A stretch of 64,000 nucleotides of DNA from the NCBI RefSeq assembly GCF_900113115.1, contig NZ_FOOF01000010.1, forward strand, positions 124,001 through 188,000, written 5' to 3'. The translations under genes and the position numbers were made by a program. The notes beneath the pieces were generated by a model, which worked only from the letters and a program-made list of their open reading frames with translations, did no database searches and was not told where the DNA came from. This DNA is from Duganella sp. CF458 (GTDB lineage Bacteria; Pseudomonadota; Gammaproteobacteria; Burkholderiales; Burkholderiaceae_D). Below are positions 54,546 to 63,068 of this stretch, piece after piece (position 1 is the first letter of the stretch; each line of letters begins with the position of its first letter).

Positions 54546-55103
54546 TTACATTCCTTGATCTGGCGTCGAGCCGGGGAAGTTGTGACCACGGTGGGCGTTG
54601 AACACCTGCCGCATGCCGTCCATTGACTTGGCGCCGTGGTCAATAACGTCACGCTGCGCGATGATGTCGCGCCCCACGGTCAGATCCTGCGGGACGTGTA
54701 CTGTTGGCGCGTTCACGATCGTTACGTCCTTTCCTGCGCCATCAATCACGATGCCTGAGCGGGTCAGGTGCACTTTCTGGCCCTGGTCGTCATAGAGTGC
54801 AACTTCGCCAGACTCCAACGCCCTGAGCCGGAAGCGCCGGTCTTCGACAGCGATGACAAGGCCATGGTCACGATTGCCGCCAACGAACACGACAACGCCC
54901 TCCGCGCCAGGCTTTGGGACGCTGGTAAAGCCATACTCCTGGATGCGCTCTACGTCGTCGTGCACTTCTTCGGCTAGCAACTGCGTTTGCACCAGCTGGA
55001 CGGCCTTGCCGTCGCCAACTGCTTTCAAAATGCAGCGCCCAACCATCAGCGCCGCCCTGCCGCGCACGCCGGCAGTCATCTTCTCGATTGAATCAAACAT
55101 CAA
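54546..55103 (-). CDS. Baseplate spike protein (Mu gp45, assembly protein V)
   Basis: Protein of 185 residues forming the trimeric membrane-piercing spike. OB-like N-terminal domain, then beta-helix repeats (VHLTRSGIVIDGAG, VTIVNAPTVHVPQD), and near the C-terminus NAHRGHNFPG, whose H-x-x-H-type histidines fit the iron-binding apex of such spikes. It overlaps gp44 by 4 bp. Confidence 0.9.
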   Translation of the reverse strand: MMFDSIEKMTAGVRGRAALMVGRCILKAVGDGKAVQLVQTQLLAEEVHDDVERIQEYGFTSVPKPGAEGVVVFVGGNRDHGLVIAVEDRRFRLRALESGEVALYDDQGQKVHLTRSGIVIDGAGKDVTIVNAPTVHVPQDLTVGRDIIAQRDVIDHGAKSMDGMRQVFNAHRGHNFPGSTPDQGM

Positions 55104-56284
55104 ACCCTCTCAAATTTTCCTGTCGACTCCGTTGCCCCTGCCTGTGGCTGGGGGATCTCCGGCAACTGGTCGAACGCCTTCGGGCTGGTCAATTCGATCT
55201 CGGCGGTCGTCCCTCCTTCGTCGAGCTTGAAGGTAATCGCGGCAATCAACCAGTCCTCATCTATACGGCTCATTGGGTCGACGACCCGCACCATGCTGTT
55301 GATCCGCCAGATGTCATCGACACCCTGATCGGGATACCACCCCTGCACCGTCGCGACATATTTACGGGACTTAGCTTCCCTGTTCCCGACTTCCCATTCC
55401 GCGCGCTGGCGAATGCGCGCGGCGTCGGCCTGCGACTCGCAGAGCACGATCAATGGACGGTACCGTGCGATCTGGCTGCTGCCAGTCTTGGCGCCGCCAC
55501 CGGCACGCTTAACCGTCGTCTTGCTGGATATGACGGATTCGAACTTCCCGATGTCATCGATGTCCTGAGCGCTCGCCTGCCCCTTGACGGTGATTTCCGA
55601 AAAGAGGTTCGCGTGGGAGACGTCCAGGTTCGCAGACAGGATGTTCTTGCCAAACTCCAGCGGCACTGCAATGCGGCCAGCCCGGCCCGCACGTGTCAGC
55701 AGCAGGCCGCCCTCATGGTCGGAAACCAGTAGCACGCCTTCATTGCGCGCAATCCGCTCAAGCGTTCTGAAAACAGACTCGCCGTTCTGGCATGCACATT
55801 TAGGCAGGCAACCCTCGACGCGAACGGAGTTTGGCGGCGTACCCTGCTTGCCGATCTTTTTCTGCTGGACCGTCAACTTCTTTGTACTGGTCGTCTCGTC
55901 GTACACCTTGACGCTGAAAGGCGAGCAGAGCCGGTCTGCGATCTGCTTAAACGTAAGGCCCGAGAACGCTTGGCTAGGCGCCGAACAGTCAACGAGGTCA
56001 CCGGTGCGGTCGCGCCCCTTGACCTGGATGCGATGGTCGTTTGCGTCATACGACACGTTCACCGCATCGACGAAGCCATTAATCACCACATGGTTGCCGA
56101 TCCGTACCTCGCAGAACTCACCTGCAGGAATAGCCCATTCGGTGAGCTGGCCTGGCCAACGCTCAGTCAGTGCGATGTCGAACGTGCCGGCAATCTGCTC
56201 AATCCCGTGCCGCACCGAAACACTTTTCCAGCCACCATAAACGCGCCCACCAACGTGCAGGGTCAGTTTGTTTCGATCTTCCAT
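55100..56284 (-). CDS. Baseplate hub protein (Mu P/gp44)
   Basis: Protein of 394 residues; LTLHVGGRVYGGWKSVSVRH at the N-terminus, then VRIGNHVVINGFVD, IQVKGRDRTGDLVDCSA, and RNEGVLLVSDHEGGLLLTRA match the P2 gpD/Mu P hub family. A Cys cluster in EGCLPKCACQNGE is less usual. It starts one base before the N-protein stop. Confidence 0.9.
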   Translation of the reverse strand: MEDRNKLTLHVGGRVYGGWKSVSVRHGIEQIAGTFDIALTERWPGQLTEWAIPAGEFCEVRIGNHVVINGFVDAVNVSYDANDHRIQVKGRDRTGDLVDCSAPSQAFSGLTFKQIADRLCSPFSVKVYDETTSTKKLTVQQKKIGKQGTPPNSVRVEGCLPKCACQNGESVFRTLERIARNEGVLLVSDHEGGLLLTRAGRAGRIAVPLEFGKNILSANLDVSHANLFSEITVKGQASAQDIDDIGKFESVISSKTTVKRAGGGAKTGSSQIARYRPLIVLCESQADAARIRQRAEWEVGNREAKSRKYVATVQGWYPDQGVDDIWRINSMVRVVDPMSRIDEDWLIAAITFKLDEGGTTAEIELTSPKAFDQLPEIPQPQAGATESTGKFERV

Positions 56285-57432
56285 TACTCGCTCGCCAATT
56301 GGAGTGGGACGCCTGCAGGCACAAAACTAGGATGCCGCACGGCATTGCGCTTGACGATATCGCCGGCCCGCAAGGTGCCATACAGCGAGTAGGACAAGAC
56401 GAGCGCCGGCGTCGGCTCGACCAATTGCATCGAGTAGGTTCGCGGCAGCGCCGCGTTCTGCCTGGACAGGTGCGCCAGTGCAGACGTCCGCACAACCTTG
56501 AGCGAGCTGGCCACTGCTGCGGAAGGCCGAGCGATGCCGACCGCGTAGTCGTGTTCATCGAAAACGCGCAGGATGTCGGCGCGCACCACCTGGACCTCGC
56601 CTGCGGTGGACACGCTGGTATTCGGCGCCAGGCCGGCGTATTGAACCAGCGCGGCGCGCTTGATCAATGCAGTCACACCCGCCTGTTGACGCTGCACGAC
56701 ACCTCGAACGGACGCACCACCAGCACTACCGCTACCGCTGCCGCTGCCGGCGCGCGCGTAAGGCTGATCCAGCACTCCAGTCACATAATCAAGCGAGCGA
56801 ACCAGGGCGACGAGCTCAGAAGCCAGCGACGCGGGCTTCGCGATCAGTGTTGCCGATTTGGATGACACCGATTTGGTGACGGGAGAAGCCCTGAAGTCGT
56901 CAAGCTGCAGGAACGCTTCAATTGTGGCCAGGATGTCGTCTACACCCCAGCTCGGGAGACCGTCGATCGAGAATTGCTGCGTGAAGTCATCCTCGATGGC
57001 GGCAAAGGCGTCGAACTGAGCCTGCGACAGCACCCTGTCCGAATCGATGTCTGCGGTCGGCTGGATCTGCTCGCCGGCCTCTACAAAGTGCAGCGTGAAC
57101 TTCGCCAGACCGCCAAACTCACTGGACTCGCTCAGCTCGCACTCGGCAACCGTAACGAGCTTAGTCCCATGGTAACGATTGACGAACTGCCCGGCCCCCT
57201 CCTCCTCGACCGCGGCGAGCAGCTGGTCACGGCCTGACATGTACCCTGGACCAATGATGTAGGCTTCGACCTTATATTCACGTGCGCGCCGTCCCATGTC
57301 CTCCAGGTAGGGCACGTCACGCTGCGGGTACTCGTGTCGCGCAAGGCGCCGCCCAGCCGTCAGGCTAGTGGAAGTCATTTCGAACGGTACGCCGCGAAAG
57401 GACGCTGGCTGCAATTGGTCACGCCAAGTCAT
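56284..57432 (-). CDS. DNA circularization/tail protein N (Mu gp43)
   Basis: Protein of 382 residues from ATG 57432. The N-terminal domain (WRDQLQPASFRGVPF, RLARHEYPQRDVPYLEDMGR, YIIGPGYMSGRDQLL) is the DNA_circ_N family, shared by Mu N and related baseplate hub parts. A Gly/Ser linker (RAGSGSGSGSAGG) divides the C-terminal half. The longer frame to 57651 overlaps the tape-measure gene and is not used. Confidence 0.9.
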   Translation of the reverse strand: MTWRDQLQPASFRGVPFEMTSTSLTAGRRLARHEYPQRDVPYLEDMGRRAREYKVEAYIIGPGYMSGRDQLLAAVEEEGAGQFVNRYHGTKLVTVAECELSESSEFGGLAKFTLHFVEAGEQIQPTADIDSDRVLSQAQFDAFAAIEDDFTQQFSIDGLPSWGVDDILATIEAFLQLDDFRASPVTKSVSSKSATLIAKPASLASELVALVRSLDYVTGVLDQPYARAGSGSGSGSAGGASVRGVVQRQQAGVTALIKRAALVQYAGLAPNTSVSTAGEVQVVRADILRVFDEHDYAVGIARPSAAVASSLKVVRTSALAHLSRQNAALPRTYSMQLVEPTPALVLSYSLYGTLRAGDIVKRNAVRHPSFVPAGVPLQLASE

Positions 57433-57475
57433 AGAAAATCCAAAAGATGAAGTTGCCTGGTTGCGCACCGCCCGG

Positions 57476-59347
57476 CTAGCCGCCAATACCGTACAGGCCG
57501 GCGCTGACGTCGATCGGCACCGCGCTGTTGACGCTCGATAGCTGACGCACTTTCGTTGGTGCACCAAGGATTTCAAGCTGAATGCGGCCACCAACCTCTG
57601 TTTTGCCACCACCGCCACGGATCGATTGCGCAGCCGTCTGTCCTCCCCCAAATGCGGCAGGTTGGCGGATGGCTTCTGTAGGTGAGACGGATCCAGTCCG
57701 CCCAGCGGCCGTTTCAGTCCGTCTTGCCGCAGCGTCCAGTTGCGAGAGCCTCGCGGAATCGGCGGCAGCTGGCGCCGGCGCCGCCCTATCGTTGAAAGCT
57801 GCCGCCCGCGTTGCGGCCGCGACAGGTTGTACCAGGCGAGCAGTGCTGTTCGTGATGACTGGGGGGACCGACGCCTTTTCGCTCGTTGCCATCACCTGCG
57901 TTGCGATCGCCGAAGACTGGGCCACACGGGCGGCGGTGCTCGCGATCACCGGCGGCGGCACTGTGGCGTTTCCGGTAACTGCCGCCGCCCGCTTCGTGGC
58001 AAACTCCAGCTGCGGCATATTCTTGACAATGTCCAGATCCCGAACCAGCGGGATGCTCTTGATAATGCCAATGATGCCGTTGCCGAGGGCCTGCCACGAT
58101 TCGAGGTAAAGCTGTATCAGGCCGTCAAAGAAGTTCACCTCAAAGACAGCCTTGATCCGGCCCCATACGCCTGTGAAGTACTCGACGATGCCATCCCAGT
58201 TCTTGTAAATCAGGTACACACCGGCGGCAATCGCAGCGATCACCAGTCCAAACGGATTGGCCAGCGCAGCGGCGCCAAGCGCCTGCAGCCCGGTTATGAC
58301 CAACGGCAGGGCGACGGTGCCGATCGAGAACAGGGCTGCGATCGTTGGCGCGAACGCTACGGCCAGGAGCAGCAGGACGCGCGTGGTCGTACTTGTGTTG
58401 TCGCTTAGCCATTTGAACGCTGCAGTGACACCCGAGACGACTTCCCCGACATCTTCGAAGAAGCCCATCACCTTTTCTTCGTCAAACGAATTGACGAAGC
58501 GATCCATCCAATCGACCAGCTTAGGGATCAGTTCGAGCAGGCCTGCCTCGCGCCGGTCCAGGAAGGCTTGCACCTTCGGCGCCGCCACCGCTGCCATTTT
58601 CTGGGCCGCGCGCGCGATCAGGCCGGTAATCCGGGTCATGCTGTCTGCGGCATTACCAGCATCCTCGAAGTCTTTTTCTGTCAGCAACGCCGCCTTGGCC
58701 TGCTGCTTGTACTCCTCAAATTTCTCGACGCCCTGGCTCAGGCCTTCCGCCATCTTGACTGAGCTCTTGCCAGCGAGCGCCTGCAGCACTTTCAGCTTTG
58801 CGCCAGACTTATCGCTCTGGCTGAAGACGTCCATCATCTTCGTCAGCACGTCGACCGGGGACTTCTTCTTCAAGTCCTCCATCGAAACGCCGGTGGCCGC
58901 GAAAGCTGCGAGCGCCTCTTTGTTGCCGGCAACAGCCGAGCTGATATTGCCGGTCAGTTTCAGCATGGCGGCGGACGCATCCTCACTCGACACGCCGAAC
59001 TGGCCAAGGTAGTCGCGCAAGGCGCTAATCTCCACCAGCTGCTGGCCCTTGATGCCGGCGTTGGCCATCGAATCGCCAAAGTCGTCGACTGCGTTCACTG
59101 CCGTCGAGAAGACGCCGGCAACCGCCCCTGCGGCCACGCTCGCCACCCCGGCAATTGCTTGCAGGTTACCGGTGATCTTCGACAGCGCTCCGCTGACCCG
59201 CTCCATGCCGGCGGTTTCTCCGAGGCGTTCCCAGGCTTTCCCGACGTTGCTTTTGGTGCCGAGGTTATCCAGGCGATCCGAGATACGATTGATTACTGCG
59301 CTGGCTTTATCCAGCGCAGTAATCACGATTTCTGCACGATTTGTCAT
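57476..59347 (-). CDS. Tape-measure protein
   Basis: Protein of 623 residues. Helical N-terminus, two or three hydrophobic stretches (GVASVAAGAVAGVFSTAV, RVLLLLAVAFAPTIAALFSI, AALANPFGLVIAAIAAGVYL) and an Ala-rich, low-complexity C-terminal part are typical of tape-measure proteins of Mu-like tails. It sets tail length and stands right after the frameshifted chaperone gene. Confidence 0.9.
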   Translation of the reverse strand: MTNRAEIVITALDKASAVINRISDRLDNLGTKSNVGKAWERLGETAGMERVSGALSKITGNLQAIAGVASVAAGAVAGVFSTAVNAVDDFGDSMANAGIKGQQLVEISALRDYLGQFGVSSEDASAAMLKLTGNISSAVAGNKEALAAFAATGVSMEDLKKKSPVDVLTKMMDVFSQSDKSGAKLKVLQALAGKSSVKMAEGLSQGVEKFEEYKQQAKAALLTEKDFEDAGNAADSMTRITGLIARAAQKMAAVAAPKVQAFLDRREAGLLELIPKLVDWMDRFVNSFDEEKVMGFFEDVGEVVSGVTAAFKWLSDNTSTTTRVLLLLAVAFAPTIAALFSIGTVALPLVITGLQALGAAALANPFGLVIAAIAAGVYLIYKNWDGIVEYFTGVWGRIKAVFEVNFFDGLIQLYLESWQALGNGIIGIIKSIPLVRDLDIVKNMPQLEFATKRAAAVTGNATVPPPVIASTAARVAQSSAIATQVMATSEKASVPPVITNSTARLVQPVAAATRAAAFNDRAAPAPAAADSARLSQLDAAARRTETAAGRTGSVSPTEAIRQPAAFGGGQTAAQSIRGGGGKTEVGGRIQLEILGAPTKVRQLSSVNSAVPIDVSAGLYGIGG

Positions 59348-59362
59348 GTGTGCCTCCTTGCT

Positions 59363-59527
59363 TCAGGAAGTCGATGACGCTCTGTTCATCGCCTCGTATT
59401 TTTCTTTGGCGATGTCCGCCCAGAAGTCCAGATCTGCCGTATCGAGCGCCCAAACGACGTCAGGCGTCCAACGGAACGCCCAGGTGATCAGCTTTACTGC
59501 TTCGCGCCAGTGCCACTTTCCAAAAAA
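59363..59527 (-). CDS. Frameshift extension of the tail assembly chaperone
   Basis: A frame without its own start, read by -1 shifting from the chaperone gene at the slippery site. It adds 52 residues (GKWHWREAVKLITWAFRWTP onward, ending MNRASSTS), giving a 148-residue fusion. Its W..TP..VW pattern resembles the T-part of phage tail chaperones. It fills the gap between chaperone and tape measure. Confidence 0.75.
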   Translation of the reverse strand, partial: FFGKWHWREAVKLITWAFRWTPDVVWALDTADLDFWADIAKEKYEAMNRASSTS

Positions 59528-59808
59528 GGCAGCACAATCTCCATCAGCGCCGTGACGTCACCGCCATCGATCGAGTCCGCTTCAGCGCGGGTCAGCCCGC
59601 AGGTCGCTTCGATGATCTGCAGCGTCAGGTCATACGGTTTGCGCCCGGTGACCTCGATGTTGCGCATTTCGCCGCCAGTCGGGCGACGCAAATGCAGCAC
59701 TTCAAGGGTGGTGCCGTCCTTGAGACGGACTGGATGGGCGAGCGAGAACGCGCGCACCTCGCCAGTCTGCTGACGCACGATATTGGCCGAGTTCGGTTTG
59801 GTTTCCAT
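59494..59808 (-). CDS. Tail assembly chaperone (Mu gp41)
   Basis: Protein of 104 residues with the gp41/gpE-type fold: ETKPNSANIVRQQTGEVRAF, LKDGTTLEVLHLRRPTGGEM, IEATCGLTRAEADSIDGGDV. It binds the tape measure during assembly. Near its end lies a T TTT TTG slippery heptamer that gives a longer product. Confidence 0.88.
   Translation of the reverse strand: METKPNSANIVRQQTGEVRAFSLAHPVRLKDGTTLEVLHLRRPTGGEMRNIEVTGRKPYDLTLQIIEATCGLTRAEADSIDGGDVTALMEIVLPFLESGTGAKQ
59521..59527 (-). promoter_or_regulatory. -1 ribosomal frameshift site
   Basis: On the minus strand T TTT TTG in the chaperone frame, an ideal X XXY YYZ heptamer at codons 95-96. The -1 frame downstream is open for 52 codons and codes for a chaperone-like extension. 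Confidence 0.8.
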
Positions 59809-60168
59809 TTATACGGCCTCCGCTGGTGCGCCGAAGAACTTCGCGGCGGTCTTTTCGGCTTCGTGTTTGACCGGTTCCATCACCGCGCCGCCGCGCACCA
59901 CGTAAGCCTGGCCGCTGTCGGTTTCGAACATGAGGGTCATGTCCGTGGCGCGATTGATTTCCATGATGTCCACGTCGCCGCTCATCGCGATTTCGCACTC
60001 GATCTCGGCGTGCTGGGGCTTTTCGGTATAGCCGGCTACACCGCCGTCAATCATGATCGGCGTGCGTACACTGCCGCCCGGGTTCAGTTTTCCGCTGCCC
60101 GGCACGGTGCCGATGCGGCGGCCGTTCAGGCTGATGTAAGCCGTACCGGTAAATTTCTTGTCTGCCAT
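59809..60168 (-). CDS. Tail tube protein (Mu M)
   Basis: Protein of 119 residues: TGTAYISLNGRRIGTVPGSG, GSVRTPIMIDGGVAGYTEKP and VDIMEINRATDMTLMFET are typical of the Mu gpM tail tube family. It forms the inner tube of the contractile tail, inside the sheath encoded just upstream. Confidence 0.9.
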   Translation of the reverse strand: MADKKFTGTAYISLNGRRIGTVPGSGKLNPGGSVRTPIMIDGGVAGYTEKPQHAEIECEIAMSGDVDIMEINRATDMTLMFETDSGQAYVVRGGAVMEPVKHEAEKTAAKFFGAPAEAV

Positions 60169-60222
60169 GTGCTTTCCTTAAAAAAATAGGCCAGCGGTCA
60201 CGCTGGCCCACAAGGGGGAGGT

Positions 60223-61701
60223 TTACAGCCGGAATTCCAGCTTCGCCGCGAAGACGCGGAATTGGTTGATCAGATCGGGAGGCAGCAGCACGTTGACGCG
60301 ATTGGCGTCAGTCGGACTGCGCTCGACGATCAGGTCCGCCTTGAACTGGTCGAAGTTCTCGACCAGGCCAACCTCTTCCCAATCGCGGAACAGGGCAATC
60401 ATTTCGCCGCGAATGGTGCGCGGGGTGACGATCGCCTGGCCGGGGGCGAAGTTAGTGCCGTCGTTCGCCAGCTTATAGCGCGGGAACTTCTGCGCGATCC
60501 GCGCACGGACGCTGTAACGCAGGTACGACAGCGTGTACATCGTTTCCGCGTCGCGGTAGCTAGGGTCGACGAAGCCGCCCGCGTTCTGGGTGTAGGTCGT
60601 TACTGCGCGCTCCACCATCAGGTTGCCGCCGGCGTCGGCGATGGTCGTTGCCAGACCGTAGCTGAGCAGGTTGTTGCGTTCGGGACGCGTAAAACGCTTC
60701 TCTTGCGTAGCTGGCAGCAGGCCCGGGCCGACCAGGGTTTGTACGGGACGTGCCGGATCGATTCCGCCAAGGTGGAACGCGCAGATCGTGCCCCAAACCG
60801 CCGCATGCTTCCATACCGGCATTGGCGATCCGCCCTGCTCCACCGCCCAGGCGATCACGTGCTCGCTATTACGCGCGTTCGCCCAGGTATTGAGCGAACC
60901 GACCGTGCCGCGAACCGCGGTATGAGCGCGGCCATCGTTCTGCTTCAGCGGTCCCCAGCGCGACGTCAGCTCGGTTTCGAGCAGCTGCAGCGTGGTGCCG
61001 TCGGACAGGCCGAGCAGCACCGTGTTGTACTGCGTCTCGCCCAGGTTTGCGAGTGCCGTCGCAATCGCCGGATCGCCAGCGCCGTTGGCCATCGCCGTGA
61101 TAGCGACGTTCAGCCCGGCCGGCGTTTTCTGCGACAGCGGGTAGTAGTTCAGCCGCAGGTCGATGTCGTTACCGAGCGTACCCTTGTTGCGTGCTGTGAC
61201 GGTCACTGTACCGACGGCCGCCGCTGCGGCAACCGGCAGATCCGGGTTGGCGTTGATTGCCGCAGCCAAGGCCGCGGCGATGGTAGTCGGGGTGTCCGTC
61301 ACTGCAACCGCCGCCTGGACCAGCTCGCCAGCGACGTACAGGTTCAGCAGCCCCGCCTCGGTCGGTGCCCCGGTGACGACGACGGTCCCGCTTGCCGCCA
61401 CTCCGGCGCCATTGTCCGCCAGCGGCACGATGGTCGTTTCGACGTCATCCGTCACGCCCTGGGACGCCTCGAACATCAGCGCCGCGTGCGAGCCACGACC
61501 GCATGCCGTGCGCACGTCCGCCAGGCGCGTCGCCAGGAACGGGACGTCCGCCGCTGCGGTGCCTGCAGCAACCTTCTGGGCCAGGATCAGGATGCGGTTT
61601 GGCATCGAGACCAGGCCCTTATTCGCTTTCGAATTGTCGAACTCGACATACTGGCCGGGAGTCAGGAGATTGACCGGGATCTGATTGAAACCGATGCTCA
61701 T
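60223..61701 (-). CDS. Contractile tail sheath protein (Mu L)
   Basis: Protein of 492 residues. N-terminus IGFNQIPVNLLTPGQYVEFD, TLGNDIDLRLNYY, and the C-terminal GEMIALFRDWEEVGLVENF, VLLPPDLINQFRVFAAKLEF match the sheath family of Mu, which contracts to drive the tube into the host. It overlaps the DUF2635 gene by one base. Confidence 0.92.
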   Translation of the reverse strand: MSIGFNQIPVNLLTPGQYVEFDNSKANKGLVSMPNRILILAQKVAAGTAAADVPFLATRLADVRTACGRGSHAALMFEASQGVTDDVETTIVPLADNGAGVAASGTVVVTGAPTEAGLLNLYVAGELVQAAVAVTDTPTTIAAALAAAINANPDLPVAAAAAVGTVTVTARNKGTLGNDIDLRLNYYPLSQKTPAGLNVAITAMANGAGDPAIATALANLGETQYNTVLLGLSDGTTLQLLETELTSRWGPLKQNDGRAHTAVRGTVGSLNTWANARNSEHVIAWAVEQGGSPMPVWKHAAVWGTICAFHLGGIDPARPVQTLVGPGLLPATQEKRFTRPERNNLLSYGLATTIADAGGNLMVERAVTTYTQNAGGFVDPSYRDAETMYTLSYLRYSVRARIAQKFPRYKLANDGTNFAPGQAIVTPRTIRGEMIALFRDWEEVGLVENFDQFKADLIVERSPTDANRVNVLLPPDLINQFRVFAAKLEFRL

Positions 61702-61889
61702 TATTTCACTCCCTTCTTCGCCGGCTGCGCGGCGTCAGTGCCGGTGACGATCGCCACGTCGCTGTCTGCGATACGGCGAATCCAGAATCCGTCGTCGCCG
61801 TCGACTTGCGTCGGGCCGTCGACTTCGCGCCCGGTTGCCGGGTCGCGCACCAGCCGGCCTTCCACCGGCTGGATAGTGATAATTTTCAT
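61701..61889 (-). CDS. DUF2635 protein (Mu gp38)
   Basis: Protein of 62 residues with GRLVRDPATGREV and DDGFWIRRIADSDVAIV, the DUF2635 signature. It precedes the sheath gene in Mu-like phages; precise function unknown. Confidence 0.88.
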   Translation of the reverse strand: MKIITIQPVEGRLVRDPATGREVDGPTQVDGDDGFWIRRIADSDVAIVTGTDAAQPAKKGVK

Positions 61890-61906
61890 AAAGATTTCCT
61901 ATTGTG

Positions 61907-62482
61907 TTAAGAGACCGCAGGGAAGACGATGTCCGCGCGTGCATCCACCTGGCCGTCCGGTGTATGCGGATCGGGCGGGTCGTTACGAGGGCTGGCCATG
62001 TCGATCGTCACGCTCACCTCCGCCAGGTCGTCAAACTGCGTCGCGGGATGGTGGCAGTAGGCAATGCTGTATTGCATTTCCGCGTGCACGAAATCGGCAC
62101 GCCCATCGTCGCCCTGGTAGGACAGGACGGTATCGACGTACTGCGCGCTTTCTGCCAAATTGGCGAGCTGACCAACTGGCCCCGAGCCACCGTTCATCTG
62201 GGCTTCGACCTGTGCCTCAATCGCTTCGCACAGATCGTCGAGCGCGTCATCGGCATCGACGTCCGCCTGGACAATGACGACTATCTTCAGCTGCAGCTCG
62301 CGCTTTTGCATGAAGTCGTTGGTCTTCGTTGCCGGATCGCGTTCCGTGTAAACCAGCACTACTGGACAATTCTTTGCCGCGACGGGATACATGCGCGACG
62401 CCTTGACGCGCCCAAAGAGCGACGGCGCGGCATTAAGCACATCCCGCACAGCGTGACGGATCAACTTGCGCTGAGTGCTCAA
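61907..62482 (-). CDS. Probable tail terminator/completion protein
   Basis: Protein of 191 residues; RKLIRHAVRDVLNAAPSLFG, CPVVLVYTERDPATK, LQLKIVVIVQADVDADDALD fit the phage tail-terminator fold in the position of Mu gp37. It would cap the tail for joining to the head. Assigned by pattern and position. Confidence 0.65.
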   Translation of the reverse strand: MSTQRKLIRHAVRDVLNAAPSLFGRVKASRMYPVAAKNCPVVLVYTERDPATKTNDFMQKRELQLKIVVIVQADVDADDALDDLCEAIEAQVEAQMNGGSGPVGQLANLAESAQYVDTVLSYQGDDGRADFVHAEMQYSIAYCHHPATQFDDLAEVSVTIDMASPRNDPPDPHTPDGQVDARADIVFPAVS

Positions 62483-62784
62483 GCATTCACCTCCTTCAGT
62501 TGTGCCTTCATCATCCGGCCATCCTCGGTCCGCTCAGGGAGCGAAGTCACCTTCCAGTTCAGCGCATTGATGGTCAGCTTGTCGCCGTGATCGAGGCCGT
62601 CCAGCGAGCCGACCGGATACAGAATCTCCACGTTGGCGGCCTGCACCATATCGCCGACAAAGAGCGCATCGGGTCGATCGAAGATTACCGCCGCCTTCTG
62701 GACCGAACCGTCTGGCATTAGCCTGGTGGCTTCATCCGCGTGTTCTTCGATATTGAAGAAGACCGACATGTTCTCAGCAAACAT
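62479..62784 (-). CDS. Probable head-tail joining protein, lambda FII-like
   Basis: Protein of 101 residues; VQKAAVIFDRPDALFVGDMV and DGLDHGDKLTINALNWKVTS resemble the lambda gpFII family of head-tail joining proteins rather than Mu gp36. It overlaps the tail-terminator gene by 4 bp. Confidence 0.65.
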   Translation of the reverse strand: MFAENMSVFFNIEEHADEATRLMPDGSVQKAAVIFDRPDALFVGDMVQAANVEILYPVGSLDGLDHGDKLTINALNWKVTSLPERTEDGRMMKAQLKEVNA

Positions 62785-62795
62785 ACAGATCTCGC

Positions 62796-62972
62796 TTACT
62801 CGTTACCGGCGCCGCCAGCGCCATCAGCGCCTGGTTCGACGACTTTGCCGGCCGGGGTCAGCACGCCGGACGCGACTAACTGCGCGGCATCCGCTTCCTT
62901 CATGTCGACCGTGTCGCCCGCCTCGTACTGCTTGACGCCCGTATCCAGCTGCCAGTTGACTTTGAATTTCAT
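62796..62972 (-). CDS. Small phage structural-region protein
   Basis: Protein of 58 residues from ATG 62972, supported by AAGGA 6 bases upstream. MKFKVNWQLDTGVKQYEAGD, then DMKEADAAQLVASGVLTPAG. Such short proteins often follow the capsid gene in phages of this type; the function is unknown. The longer frame to 63065 overlaps the capsid-gene spacer and is not used. Confidence 0.65.
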   Translation of the reverse strand: MKFKVNWQLDTGVKQYEAGDTVDMKEADAAQLVASGVLTPAGKVVEPGADGAGGAGNE

Positions 62973-63068
62973 GGTATTCCTTGAAAAGGGAAGAGCCCAC
63001 CGCGGCAGGCTCTCTGGTTGTAAAGACCATCTACTACGGTCGGGTGTGCAGACGTCTGCACACAACCG

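Noticed and set aside
60262..62277. 671-codon plus-strand frame in the tail region
   Set aside because: Antisense to sheath, gp38 and terminator genes, which all match phage families.
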